Positions 18,651 through 28,795 of a DNA stretch of 64,000 nt are shown piece after piece (the first letter of the stretch is position 1; the number at the start of each line of letters is the position of its first letter). A model generated the notes under the pieces. The model was not told the DNA's origin and ran no database searches. It was given only the letters and a program-made list of their open reading frames with translations. Both the position numbers and the translations under genes were made by a program. The stretch comes from Shewanella sp. OMA3-2 (GTDB taxonomy: Bacteria > Pseudomonadota > Gammaproteobacteria > Enterobacterales > Shewanellaceae), in assembly GCF_021513195.1 (NCBI RefSeq), contig NZ_CP090974.1, positions 1,624,001-1,688,000 of the forward strand. The letters run 5' to 3'.

Positions 18651-20176
18651 ATGTCGCTGAAAAAAAATATAATTGCAAACTATGTTAGTCAACTTTATGT
18701 TACCGGAGTTGGTATATTAATACTTCCTCTTTATGTAAAGTACATGGGGGCTGAAGCATATGGTTTAGTCGGTTTTTTTGCTATGTTACAAGCCTGGTTT
18801 GCATTACTTGATCTTGGTCTAACGCCTACTATCAGTAGAGAGACTGCCCGTTATTGTGGTGCCAGCATGAGTGCGCTTGATTATCGGCAGTTATTCCGTG
18901 CTCTAAGTGGTATATTTATTACAATAGCATTGCTTGGCGGAATTATACTGTGGTTTTTAGCAGCTTCAATAGCAGTTAAATGGTTAAAAGTTGATACTAT
19001 TCCAATTGATGAGGTTATATTTTCAGTCCAAATTATGGCTGTAAGTGTCGCTTTAAGGTGGATGACTGGTTTATACCGTGGTGTTATTACTGGGTGTGAG
19101 TTATTGGTGTGGCTTAGTGTCGTAAATACGATTATTGCCACGTTACGTTTTATCGGCGTATTTATTTCAATGTGGATATACGGTTTTACGCCGACCGTTT
19201 TTTTTGTACATCAACTCATTGTAGCCATTTTAGAGTTACTAATTCTTTATGCAAAAGCGACACTTACCCTACCCAGCAAAAAAAATTACCGCAAGCCATA
19301 GGTTTTTCATTTTCACCAATCAAACCTGTTTTAAAATTCTCATTAGCAATCGCTTTTACATCCGCGGTGTGGGTATTGGTTACACAAACAGATAAGTTAA
19401 TACTATCTGGTATTTTGCCCCTTGCAGAATATGGGTATTTTACCATGGCGGTACTTGTAGCTGGCGGTGTAATGATTATAAGCGGTCCAATTAGTAGCTC
19501 TATAATGCCAAGAATGGCACGCCTTCATGCTGAGGGTAAACACCAAGAACTCTTGATCGTTTATAGAAACGCTACACAACTAGTGAGCGTAATATGTGGT
19601 TCTGCAGCGATTGTAATCGCTTTTTTTGCTGAGTCTTTGTTATATGTGTGGACAGGTGATCGTGAACTAGCCCGAAACACTTCATTGACACTTACTTTAT
19701 ATGTTATTGGCAATGGATTTTTAGCTGTGTCTGCATTTCCATATTATTTACAGTATGCTAAGGGTAACTTACGTTATCACTTAATTGGTAATGCTGTAAT
19801 GGCTGTTGTATTAATCCCGAGTATTATCGTTGCCGCTACTTATTATGGTGCGGTTGGAGCTGGGTATGCATGGCTAGCCGTTAACGTGCTTTATTTAGTG
19901 AGCTGGGCGGGTTACGTACATCATAAGTTAGAGCCAGGCTTGCATTATAAGTGGATGTTATCAGACATCATTAAAGTAGTCGCAGCACCTGCGATGACTG
20001 TATATTTCTCAAAATATCTAATTAATACGTATTATATATCAACCTCGAGGTTTTCAGAGTTCGTGTTAATTATTATTGTTTCTTTAATTACTCTTATGCT
20101 TGCAGTGCTAAGTTCTTGTTATTTTAGAACTGGGTTATTTAGACTTATTTCATCAAAGTATAAAATGTCTTATTAG
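18651..20176 (+). CDS. wzx: Wzx-type O-unit flippase (frameshifted as sequenced)
   Basis: Polytopic MATE/PST-family membrane protein that flips undecaprenyl-linked repeat units. MSLKKNIIANYVSQLYVTGVG opens TM1, and GAEAYGLVGFFAMLQAWFALLD is the family's first signature. About 12-14 hydrophobic helices follow. The frame breaks in an A8 tract at 19278-19285: the first part ends ...PSKKNYRKP and the protein continues in the -1 frame from QQKKLPQAIGFSFSPIKPVL. One added A restores about 508 aa, full length. Either a base-calling error or a slippage-prone (phase-variable) tract. Confidence 0.88.
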
Positions 20177-20238
20177 AAGCTATAGATTATCATGTTTTTA
20201 TTAGTAACTTATATCTAATTGTGTTCTGGGAATAAATT

Positions 20239-21156
20239 TTGATTAATCATGAAGTGTTATCCGTAAGACCCAAGGTCTCTGTTTGTGTTGTTACATACAA
20301 TCATAGTAAATATTTGGCTAAATGTTTACAAAGTATCATTGATCAAAAAACTAGTTTTAAATTTGAAATTATTGTCGGGGAAGATTGCTCAACCGATGAC
20401 ACTAAGGAAATCCTTGCTGATTTTTATTCTAGATATCCTCACGTGATAGTGCCGATTTACCACTCAATCAACGTCGGAGGTTCTGAGAATTACTTAGCAG
20501 TGCATAAGCAAGCAGTAGGGGACTATATTTGCCATGTTGATGGTGATGATTATTGCTTACCTGGAAAGTTAGAGTCGCAGGCTTCATATTTAGATAGTAA
20601 CCATGACGTTAATTTAGTTTGGCATAGGATGGGTATTCTAAGCGCAACAACAGGTAAAATAAAATATGATAATTTAAATAAATCGATCTGTTCAAAAAAG
20701 TATACTCAAAGCGAACTGATGAAATATATTACTATTGGTTTACACAGTTCTGTAATGTATCGTTCCGAGTGTAGACTAAATCATTCTCCTTCTTTTCCTG
20801 TATTAGATTATTTAGCAAATGTAGAAATTATTCGTGATGGATATGCTTCATTTTGTAATGATGAAGTTTATGGCGTTTACCGAGCAGGTATTGGGATCGC
20901 TAGTGAAGGAGGTACGACGAAAAGAATTATGGGGCAAACAATTGAGTATCTATATGAGAAATACCCAAGATATAAAAGAGAGCTTTCCTGTGCATCATTA
21001 CTAATTTTACTATTATTGTTGAAAAGTAAAAAATACCGAGATCTATTTTTTATGCTTCAAATAAATTATAAATTACTACATGTTAGCTCCTTTTATGAGC
21101 TATTAAAAAACAAAGAATTTATTTTAAAATTGAAACTTCCAAGTGATTCTAATTGA
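20239..21156 (+). CDS. Glycosyltransferase family 2
   Basis: GT-A fold enzyme of 305 aa, cytoplasmic face. VSVCVVTYNHSKYLAKCLQS and IIVGEDCSTDDTKEIL form the nucleotide-binding half; the metal-binding DxD is in HVDGDDYCLPGK near residue 100. The start is TTG with GGGA 9 nt upstream; the nearby ATG is out of frame. Adds one sugar of the repeat unit; donor and linkage cannot be read from sequence. Confidence 0.88.
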   Translation: MINHEVLSVRPKVSVCVVTYNHSKYLAKCLQSIIDQKTSFKFEIIVGEDCSTDDTKEILADFYSRYPHVIVPIYHSINVGGSENYLAVHKQAVGDYICHVDGDDYCLPGKLESQASYLDSNHDVNLVWHRMGILSATTGKIKYDNLNKSICSKKYTQSELMKYITIGLHSSVMYRSECRLNHSPSFPVLDYLANVEIIRDGYASFCNDEVYGVYRAGIGIASEGGTTKRIMGQTIEYLYEKYPRYKRELSCASLLILLLLLKSKKYRDLFFMLQINYKLLHVSSFYELLKNKEFILKLKLPSDSN

Positions 21157-21518
21157 AAAGTGTTAAGTTTAGGTAATAACGGCTTGAGTTTTTATTTCTA
21201 ATTAAATTCACTTCTGTATATAGGGTTTTATCTAGCCACTCTTTATTGTAAAAATAATATATCAAAGGATGAAATCTGCAATGCTTGTAGTTCAATACTA
21301 CAAATGTAAGCATTAACAGAATACTTGCTTGTATTTTTTTAAGCTTTAGCTATTAATAATAGTTTAATTTCAAGACCAGTGGCTTTTATTATAAATCATT
21401 TTAATTTATTTGAAATGCCATTTTAATACATGAGTTATTTATTATTAAAGTGGTAAATGAAATTACCAAATTTTATTTTTGCTGAACTAATTACATCAAA
21501 CCTGATTTGTGGGGTTTA
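21157..21518. other. AT-rich spacer without a gene
   Basis: No coding frame of note. It contains one perfect stem-loop pair, AATGCTT/AAGCATT (21280-21286, 21308-21314) with an inner TTGTAG/CTACAA. It separates the glycosyltransferase from the IS remnant. Confidence 0.6.
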
Positions 21519-22366
21519 GGGCTGTTGATCTTTGTTTGAACTTTGTGCTAAGAAGGTAATCTCGTATAATTCACTTCGCCAAAAACAAATACAACGGGAT
21601 TTCCATGCCCCGATTAATGCTCACTGATGAGATGTGGTCTAAGCTAAAAGCTATTCTGCTTGATGATAGAGTTTATAACAAGTAAGAGCATCGATTTACG
21701 ATGGAAGGGATCCTTTAACGATTGCGTGTCAGTTGCCCTTGGCGAGATTTACCTGAATTTTGGCTTATGGAATACCAGTTATCGTCGCTTTTTACTGTGG
21801 TCAAGAAAAGATATTTTACTCAGACTGTTCAAAACATTATCGACTAATAGTGATACTGAATGGGAATTTATTGATGGAATTTATGTAAAAGCCCATCAAC
21901 ACAGTTCAGGTGCATCATCCGATGAAAAGCAAGCAATTGGGCTAAGTCGTGGTGGTAATACAAGCAAAATCCATCTCGCTGTAGATAGCTATGGTTTACC
22001 GATAGAATTCATTGTTACTGGTGGAGAAGTTCATGATAGCAAAGCAGCTAATGCCCTTATTGAGCTATTGCCACAAAGTCATTTCATTATTGCAGACAAA
22101 GGCTATGACAGTGAAGCTATTAGAGATAAAGTGCGTGAATGTGGTTCAATGCCAGTGATCCCTAGAAGACAAAATTCGAAGCAAGGAAATGGCGATATAG
22201 ATTGGTGTTTATACAAATATCGGCATTTAGTTGAAAATGCTTTTGCTCTGCTCAAGCATTTTAGAGCTATAGCGACCCGCTATGATAAATTGAAAATTAA
22301 TTTTGAAAGCCTGCTGTCTCTAGCTGCTCTATAATTTTGTTGCCAATGTGAAAGATCAACTGCCTC
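21519..22366 (+). mobile_element. IS5-family insertion sequence remnant
   Basis: About 848 bp bounded by imperfect inverted repeats: GGGCTGTTGATCTTTG at the left (21519-21534) and AAAGATCAACTGCC at the right (22351-22364). Flanks TTAG and CTAG fit the YTAR target preference of IS5 elements, though they are not identical. It carries one degraded transposase gene and sits between a glycosyltransferase and the polymerase gene. Confidence 0.82.
21605..22334 (+). pseudogene. IS5-family DDE transposase, decayed
   Basis: The true start is the ATG at 21605 (MPRLMLTDEMWSKLKAILL). In that frame TAA codons occur at 21683 and 21716, and near 21757-21762 about two bases are missing, after which the frame used from 21770 onward reads FGLWNTSYRRFLLWSRK, EFIDGIYVKAHQHSSG, GNTSKIHLAVDSYGLP, ADKGYDSEAIR and YRHLVENAFALLKHFRA. 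The DDE core is recognisable, but two stops plus a shift mean no active enzyme is made. These are several independent lesions, unlike the single shifts elsewhere in the window. Confidence 0.88.
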
Positions 22367-22411
22367 TAGTTAGTTAAAGTTCATTAATTTAGTGTTAAAC
22401 GTGAGTAAAGT

Positions 22412-23686
22412 ATGACTTCTGAAAATAATGATAATGTTCAATTTGGTTTCTTTTTATACTCATTAATCTTTTTTGTTTTTTTATTCTACTTACTTAATAC
22501 AGGATTAGATTTAAGTTCTAAAAAGGTTCCTTTAGCTATTTTCTCTATGTTATTGGGTGCGGCTTCTTATTTTTTTTGTTGTGAGGTCTCTTTTAAAGTA
22601 AAATTTCATATTTATTTGTGTGCATTTATAATTTTGTTCTTAGGTTTTTATTCTGCGGTTATAGAAATTTTTTTTGATTATTCTGATGGTAGTTTTGTAT
22701 TCTTTAAGATCGCTATTAATGCAGTGGCTTCTTTGTTTTTTTCTTATTTTTTCTCTAAATTTCTTATTAAATTTAATTTTAACGTGTATCATGTTTTTAA
22801 AATGTTTTTTTATATAGCTACATTAAATGCAATGATTGTTATTTTTTCATTTCTTATTCCTGATTTCAGAGTTTTTTTGGAGTCATATTTATATCAAAAT
22901 ATAAATTCTAATATAGACTATGAAAGTGTGGACTGGCGATTACGAGGCTTGGCCGCAGCTGGTGGTGCTAGCACCTCAGTTTTTATGGCATTCTGTATGG
23001 TACTTGGTTTGATTGCTAGTCGGGCAAAGTATATTATCCCCACTAAAGCACTTTGTTTTTCATTAATAATATTAGTATCTCAAATGTTTATAGCTAGAAC
23101 TGGACTTATGTTAGGTATGTTTTTTATTTTTTTTTGGTTCGCTATAGAGTTTTTTAAGTTCAAACCTAAGTTTGTCATTTTTAGTTTTTTATTGTTAATG
23201 ATTTTATTTGGTTGTTTTTATTATTTTGAAAATGAAATTCAACGTATTCTTCCTTTTGCTTTCGAGGTTTTTTATAATTTGATGTCAGGTGATGGTGCAA
23301 GTAGCGAGTCAACAAAAGAACTTATGAGTATGTTGACATTTCCTGACCGTGTTCAATATTTAACATTAGGCTTCGGTTGCTTCGAAGGTTGCTTACTTTA
23401 TCGGAGTGACTCTGGTTATTTAAAAACATTAGCTGCTATTGGTCTTCCTCTAACAATGCTTGTTTATTTATTTTTGTTCTTTGTTCTTTATTCATGGTTA
23501 CCTAAAAGGATACCTTATGGTTCATATTTTTGGAAAGTAATGATATTATTCATTTTTATTATTGAAATAAAGGAGCCTTTTTTATATCAAAATTATTTAT
23601 CAAGGGCTCTTATTTTTTTGGTTGTTTATTTGTTTGTAATAGACATAAAGGGTCGTAATGATGAAAGTTTATCATATAATAACTAG
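22412..23686 (+). CDS. wzy: Probable O-antigen polymerase Wzy
   Basis: Extremely hydrophobic 424-aa protein with about 10-12 predicted membrane spans, many Phe, and a larger hydrophilic loop around residues 285-325 (GDGASSESTKELMSML, FPDRVQYLTLGFG). This is the usual look of Wzy polymerases, which are poorly conserved; no family signature can be read by eye. It is the only such gene in a locus that has wzx and wzz, so the assignment rests on topology and context. Very T-rich compared with flanking genes. Its 3' end overlaps the next gene by 29 nt. Confidence 0.72.
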   Translation: MTSENNDNVQFGFFLYSLIFFVFLFYLLNTGLDLSSKKVPLAIFSMLLGAASYFFCCEVSFKVKFHIYLCAFIILFLGFYSAVIEIFFDYSDGSFVFFKIAINAVASLFFSYFFSKFLIKFNFNVYHVFKMFFYIATLNAMIVIFSFLIPDFRVFLESYLYQNINSNIDYESVDWRLRGLAAAGGASTSVFMAFCMVLGLIASRAKYIIPTKALCFSLIILVSQMFIARTGLMLGMFFIFFWFAIEFFKFKPKFVIFSFLLLMILFGCFYYFENEIQRILPFAFEVFYNLMSGDGASSESTKELMSMLTFPDRVQYLTLGFGCFEGCLLYRSDSGYLKTLAAIGLPLTMLVYLFLFFVLYSWLPKRIPYGSYFWKVMILFIFIIEIKEPFLYQNYLSRALIFLVVYLFVIDIKGRNDESLSYNN

Positions 23687-24785
23687 TTTAGATGTTGGAG
23701 GAGCTGAAACAGCTCTTAAACGACTAGTTATTGATACAAAAGATGATTATGATATTAAGATTTTCTCATTAACTACATCTGGGAAAATTGCTGGTGAGTT
23801 AATAAAGGAGGGGGTGGATGTTTATTCTTTAAATATTAAGACACTTCGAAATGTAATAAAAAGTATCAATCTGTTAAAAAATATATTTATTATGGATAAG
23901 CCTGATGTTATTCACTCTTGGCTTTATCATGCAGACCTTATTGGAGGGATAGCATCTAAGTTAGCTGGGGTAAAAAACGTTATTTGGGGGGTCCGTACTA
24001 CACATTTAAAGAAAGGTTCTTTTTCTACAGTTGTCATTCGCCAACTTCTTTCTTTTCTCTCTTATTTCATTCCTTCTAAAATAGTATGTGTTGCAGAAGC
24101 TGCTCGTGATTTTCATGTGAAAATTGGGTATTCCAGAAAAAAAATGATAGTCATTGGAAATGGTTTCTCATGTGATCCTCAAAAATTATCCGAATTAGAG
24201 GTATTTCGTGAAAGAGAGCGTTTAGGTATTACTGTTTCTGATATTGTAATCGGGTCTGTAGGGCGTTTCAGTCAAGATAAAGCTCAAGATTTATTTGTGC
24301 AAGCAGCTTTGTTAGTTGCTCCTAATAATCCTGATGTAAAGTTCTTAATGGTAGGGAGAGAGATAGATATCAATAATTCACTCTTAATGAACCCTATTAA
24401 AAAAAGTGGATTTTCTAGCAAGTTTATTTTAGTAGGTGAGCAATCAGATATTTCTAGATGGTTTTGTTTATTCGATATTTTTTGCCTGCATTCCAGAACT
24501 GAAGGTTTCCCTAATGTATTAGGGGAAGCAATGAGTCACGGTTTATGCTGTGCATCGACAAAAGCCGGTGATGCTGAATTTATTCTAAGTAACACAGGAG
24601 TCTTATCTGAACATATTACTTCAGAAAGTATTGCTTTTTCCATAAATCAACTACTTATTTTATCAAGTGCACAACGTATTGCGTTAGGTCGTTTAGCTAA
24701 GAAAAGAGCAAATGATTATTTTAGTATTCAAAAAACAACATCCCAGTATAATAAATTATACAAAAAAATGATGGTAGGTAATTAG
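23658..24785 (+). CDS. Glycosyltransferase family 4
   Basis: GT-B enzyme of 375 aa. N-terminal acceptor domain with MKVYHIITSLDVGGAETAL, middle IGSVGRFSQDKAQDLFVQAA, and C-terminal donor-site pattern FCLHSRTEGFPNVLGEAMSH, with the E-x7-E type pair of family 4. GGGTCG lies shortly before the ATG. Overlaps the polymerase gene and runs 2 nt from the next, so it is part of the same operon. Donor sugar unknown. Confidence 0.9.
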   Translation: MMKVYHIITSLDVGGAETALKRLVIDTKDDYDIKIFSLTTSGKIAGELIKEGVDVYSLNIKTLRNVIKSINLLKNIFIMDKPDVIHSWLYHADLIGGIASKLAGVKNVIWGVRTTHLKKGSFSTVVIRQLLSFLSYFIPSKIVCVAEAARDFHVKIGYSRKKMIVIGNGFSCDPQKLSELEVFRERERLGITVSDIVIGSVGRFSQDKAQDLFVQAALLVAPNNPDVKFLMVGREIDINNSLLMNPIKKSGFSSKFILVGEQSDISRWFCLFDIFCLHSRTEGFPNVLGEAMSHGLCCASTKAGDAEFILSNTGVLSEHITSESIAFSINQLLILSSAQRIALGRLAKKRANDYFSIQKTTSQYNKLYKKMMVGN

Positions 24786-24787
24786 AT

Positions 24788-26713
24788 ATGTGTGGTTTCG
24801 CTGGCTTTTTATATAAGCAAAGTTTACCTGAGAATGTTAACTCAATTCTAGATGAAATGGGGATGTCAATATTATCTCGCGGGCCTGATAGCTCAGGGGT
24901 TTGGAGTTGCAATGAAGATATGATAGGCCTTTCACATCGTCGTTTAGCCATTGTGGATTTATCTCCTGCTGGACACCAACCCATGGTTTCACATTCCGGA
25001 CGCTATGTAATCGCCTTTAATGGAGAAATTTATAATCATCTTGATATTAGAATAGAAATTGAGAAAGAGAAACCCGTTCAATGGTTTGGTCATTCAGATA
25101 CTGAAACGTTATTAACAGGTATTGAGCTTTGGGGCTTAGAAACTACATTAAAAAAATCTATAGGTATGTTTGCCATATCGCTTTGGGATAAACATGAAAA
25201 AGCACTATATCTTGCTCGTGATCGATTTGGCGAAAAGCCTCTTTATTATTCAACTTTAGATAATATGTTTATTTTCGGATCAGAACTTAAAAGTTTGAGA
25301 GCTCATCCTGATTTTAAAACTGAAATATCAAGGGGCGCGCTCGCATTATTAATGCGCCATAATTATATACCTGCGCCTTATTCCATATATGAAGGTGTTT
25401 CTAAGTTGATGCCTGGTACCTTCTTAAAGAAAATAGGTCATGCACTCGAAATTAAAGAATATTGGAATATTCGCGATTCGTTTGTTGAAGAAGGTAACAG
25501 TTTCGAATCAAATACTGTCGCGATTGATTCATTAGAAACAACGTTAAAGCTAGCTATTAGTAGACAAATGATGGCTGATGTTCCGCTAGGTGCTTTTCTC
25601 TCCGGAGGCATAGACTCTTCATTGATCGTTGCTTTGATGCAATCTTTGTCCGATAGACCTGTTAAAACTTTTTCTATAGGTTTTACTGAAGAGGCTTTTA
25701 ATGAGGCCGAACATGCTAAACGTGTTGCTAAGCATCTTGGTACCGAACATACTGAACTTTATGTCAGCGATCAAGATGCGCTCAATGTAGTAAAACAATT
25801 AGCGGATATATATGATGAGCCGTTTTCTGACTCATCGCAGATCCCAACTTTTTTAGTTTCTAAAATGGCTAGAAAGCATGTCACAGTTTCTCTTTCTGGT
25901 GACGCTGGTGATGAACTATTCTGTGGTTATAATCGTTATCTTATGACTGCTAAGCTTTGGAGTAAGTTGAGTCTAATACCATTGTTTATGCGTAATTTTT
26001 TGTCGAAAGGACTATTGTTAGTCACTCCTGATAACTGGAATAAATTTAATTTATTACTTCCAAGTGGTTGGAGAATGGCTAATTTTGGCGATAAACTCCA
26101 TAAAGCTGCTGGTGTTATTACTTGTAGTAGTGTAGACGAGTTATATAAAAGTTTAGTCTCTCATTGGCAAAACCCTGAAGACATGGTGCTTAAATCACAA
26201 GAGCCTTTAACAGCAATAACCGATCCTGCCAGAAAGCCACATTTGTCGAATCCTATTAGCGAGATGATGGCATTAGATACAATTTCTTATATGACCGATG
26301 ATATTCTTGTTAAAGTTGATAGAGCAGCCATGGCAAACTCCCTTGAAACTCGAGTTCCTTTTTTGGACCATACCGTTTTTGAACATGCTTGGAAAATGCC
26401 TTTTGAAACAAAATTAAATAATGGTGTTACTAAGGATTGTTTGAGAAAAATTCTTTACAAATATGTTCCCAAAGAATTAATCGAACGGCCTAAGGTTGGT
26501 TTTGGTGTACCTTTGGATAGCTGGCTAAGAGGCCCCTTAAAAGATTGGGCTGATAATTTACTCGATAAAGATAGATTAATAAATGAAGGTTTTTTTGATG
26601 CTGATCTTGTGGTTAATAAATGGGATGAGCACAAATCAGGTAAACGTAACTGGCAATATTTGCTTTGGGATGTACTCATGTTTCAGGTTTGGTACGAGAA
26701 ACATCACAAATGA
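24788..26713 (+). CDS. asnB: Asparagine-synthase-like glutamine amidotransferase
   Basis: 641 aa. N-terminal Ntn glutaminase with Cys2 as nucleophile (MCGFAGFLYK), SRGPDSSG and FNGEIYNH; C-terminal ATP-pyrophosphatase synthetase domain with SGGIDSSLIVALM at about residue 270 and SGDAGDELFCGYNRY. In O-antigen loci with UDP-HexNAcA genes, such enzymes (for example WbpS) are believed to amidate the uronic acid carboxyl group. Given tviB/tviC here, conversion of HexNAcA to HexNAcAN is the likely job, though a general asparagine synthetase cannot be excluded. Stop overlaps the next ATG as ATGA. Confidence 0.9.
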   Translation: MCGFAGFLYKQSLPENVNSILDEMGMSILSRGPDSSGVWSCNEDMIGLSHRRLAIVDLSPAGHQPMVSHSGRYVIAFNGEIYNHLDIRIEIEKEKPVQWFGHSDTETLLTGIELWGLETTLKKSIGMFAISLWDKHEKALYLARDRFGEKPLYYSTLDNMFIFGSELKSLRAHPDFKTEISRGALALLMRHNYIPAPYSIYEGVSKLMPGTFLKKIGHALEIKEYWNIRDSFVEEGNSFESNTVAIDSLETTLKLAISRQMMADVPLGAFLSGGIDSSLIVALMQSLSDRPVKTFSIGFTEEAFNEAEHAKRVAKHLGTEHTELYVSDQDALNVVKQLADIYDEPFSDSSQIPTFLVSKMARKHVTVSLSGDAGDELFCGYNRYLMTAKLWSKLSLIPLFMRNFLSKGLLLVTPDNWNKFNLLLPSGWRMANFGDKLHKAAGVITCSSVDELYKSLVSHWQNPEDMVLKSQEPLTAITDPARKPHLSNPISEMMALDTISYMTDDILVKVDRAAMANSLETRVPFLDHTVFEHAWKMPFETKLNNGVTKDCLRKILYKYVPKELIERPKVGFGVPLDSWLRGPLKDWADNLLDKDRLINEGFFDADLVVNKWDEHKSGKRNWQYLLWDVLMFQVWYEKHHK

Positions 26714-27846
26714 AAAAAAAGCTATTGTTCATCGTAAACGTCGATTGGTTTTTTTTATCTCATCGTCTTCCTATTGCTCTTGCTGCTAAGCAGCAGGGTT
26801 ATGAAGTTCATGTAGCTTGTCAAATGACTAAGAAAGGTGAAGCATTGCATCATCATGGTTTTGTACTTCATGAATTGCCTATTGTGCGAAATGGGACATC
26901 TCTTCTTCAGGAATATAAAACGTTTTCGTCTATAAGGAAGCTAGTTAGAAAAATTAATCCTAGCCTAATGCATGCTATTACAATAAAACCTGTTTTATAT
27001 GGTGGATTAGCCACAAGGTTCTCAACAATCCCGCTAGTGGCATCAATATCTGGGTTAGGTTATATTTTTATATCTGAGGGAGTAAAGGCTACTATTACTA
27101 GAACGTTAGTTGCTTTCCTTTATCGTTTGGCATTAAAACGTATAAATATTCGAGTTATTTTCCAAAACCCTACCGATAAACAGCTATTTGAGTCCGATAA
27201 CATCATAGATGCAGAACAGGCTTTAATTATTAGAGGTTCAGGTGTTGAGCTTGATAAGTATCAAGTTATTGAAGAGCCTAAAGGTGCTCCTGTGGTTATG
27301 CTTTTGGCACGTTTACTTATAGATAAAGGCGTTTTGGAGTTTATTGAGGCTGCTCGTTTATTAAAAGAACAAGATGTAGTTTGTCGTATGGTGCTAGTAG
27401 GTAATCTCGACGAAAATCCCAAGTCAATTACTAAGCATCAGCTTGCGGCATGGGTTGATTCCGGATTGGTTGAATATTGGGGATTTAGTAGTAACGTTAA
27501 TGATTCTTATGCAAAATCCAATATTGTTGTACTTCCTAGCTATCGTGAGGGATTACCCAAGTCATTAATTGAGGCCGGTGCAGCAGGTCGGGCAGTAATT
27601 ACTACTGATGTTCCTGGTTGTCGTGACGCTATAACTCCAAATGTTACAGGGATTTTAGTTGATGTTAAGGATGCCGTATCACTTGCTACTGAGATACGAC
27701 GGCTTTGTAAGGATAATCAGATGCGTTCAGCTATGGGAAAAGAAGGTCGTTTGCTAGCAGAATCGGAATTTGATATCAAAACTGTTATCAGTAAGCACTT
27801 AGATTTATATCGAGAACTGACAGAGGGTGTGTCGAATGTCAGATAA
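26710..27846 (+). CDS. Glycosyltransferase family 4 (PglA/CapM-like)
   Basis: GT-B enzyme of 378 aa. The start is the ATG overlapping the amidotransferase stop (ATGA), giving MKKKLLFIVNVDWFFLSHRL; a longer upstream frame has no support. HAITIKPVLYGGLATRF and ASISGLGYIF are typical of the N-terminal domain, and LPSYREGLPKSLIEAGAAGR plus TTDVPGCRDAI form the donor site. Similar proteins act early in O-unit assembly, often on the sugar after the initiating one. Overlaps the next gene by 11 nt. Confidence 0.9.
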   Translation: MKKKLLFIVNVDWFFLSHRLPIALAAKQQGYEVHVACQMTKKGEALHHHGFVLHELPIVRNGTSLLQEYKTFSSIRKLVRKINPSLMHAITIKPVLYGGLATRFSTIPLVASISGLGYIFISEGVKATITRTLVAFLYRLALKRINIRVIFQNPTDKQLFESDNIIDAEQALIIRGSGVELDKYQVIEEPKGAPVVMLLARLLIDKGVLEFIEAARLLKEQDVVCRMVLVGNLDENPKSITKHQLAAWVDSGLVEYWGFSSNVNDSYAKSNIVVLPSYREGLPKSLIEAGAAGRAVITTDVPGCRDAITPNVTGILVDVKDAVSLATEIRRLCKDNQMRSAMGKEGRLLAESEFDIKTVISKHLDLYRELTEGVSNVR

Positions 27847-28795
27847 TATTTTAATAACAGGTGCTACCGGTTTTGTCGGCACAACTGTAAGCTTAGCTTT
27901 GAATGAACTGGGCTACACTATAACGGAAATTGGTCGTCGTTTTTCTGGACTGAACCATAAGTTTTTCCCTGTTGAATTTGATGATGAAACTGAAGCTCTA
28001 AATGCTCTGGTTGGAATAGATATTGTCGTACATATGGCCGCTAGGGCACATGTTATGAAAGACTCTACGATTAATCCTCTTCAATCTTACAGGCTCGTTA
28101 ATACTTATGGTACTCTCAAACTTGCAAGACAAGCAGCTTCCTTCGGAGTTAAACGTTTCATTTTTATCAGCAGTATTAAAGTTAATGGTGAATCCACTTC
28201 ATTAGACAAATCCTTTACAGCTGATGATGTCCATCATCCTCAAGATGCATATGGTATTTCAAAGTCTGAAGCTGAGACCCAATTGTTAGCCCTAGGGCAA
28301 CAAACCGGGATGGAGATTGTAATTATTCGACCTCCTCTAGTATATGGTCCTGGAGTAAAAGCTAATTTTGCCTCCTTACTCAATTTGGCTTCAAAAGGGT
28401 TACCTTTACCTTTTGCCTGCTTTAACCAAAATAAACGCAGCATGGTGTCAGTTGATAATCTGGTTAATTTGATTATTACTTGCATTGAGCATCCTAATGC
28501 TGCAAATCAAGTGTTTTTAGTCTCTGACGATGAAGATTTATCTACAGCAGACTTAATCAGCCGGTTATCGAAAGCTTGCGGTAAGTCAGGCTTTATGTTG
28601 CCTATTCCTGTTAGTGTATTTTCTATTTGTGCTAAAATTCTGAGGAAAAAAGATTTTATAGATCGTTTGTCGGGTTCTTTGACCGTTGATATATCAAAAA
28701 CTAAGACACTACTAAGTTGGAGTCCGCCTCTATCCGTTGATGAAGGCTTTAAAAAGACTGCAGATGCTTTTTTATTGAGTAAAAAAAATGATTAA
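27836..28795 (+). CDS. NAD-dependent epimerase/dehydratase (WbpV/WreQ-like 4-reductase)
   Basis: Extended SDR of 319 aa. NILITGATGFVGTTVSLAL binds the cofactor, MAARAHVMKD and FISSIKVNGEST follow, and YGISKSEAE carries the Tyr/Lys pair near residue 140. Its position beside a PglC-type transferase and a WbpM-type dehydratase matches loci in which this family reduces the 4-keto intermediate to UDP-QuiNAc or UDP-FucNAc. The ATG at 27836 has AGAGGG 9 nt upstream and is preferred over the GTG at 27827. Confidence 0.85.
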   Translation: MSDNILITGATGFVGTTVSLALNELGYTITEIGRRFSGLNHKFFPVEFDDETEALNALVGIDIVVHMAARAHVMKDSTINPLQSYRLVNTYGTLKLARQAASFGVKRFIFISSIKVNGESTSLDKSFTADDVHHPQDAYGISKSEAETQLLALGQQTGMEIVIIRPPLVYGPGVKANFASLLNLASKGLPLPFACFNQNKRSMVSVDNLVNLIITCIEHPNAANQVFLVSDDEDLSTADLISRLSKACGKSGFMLPIPVSVFSICAKILRKKDFIDRLSGSLTVDISKTKTLLSWSPPLSVDEGFKKTADAFLLSKKND

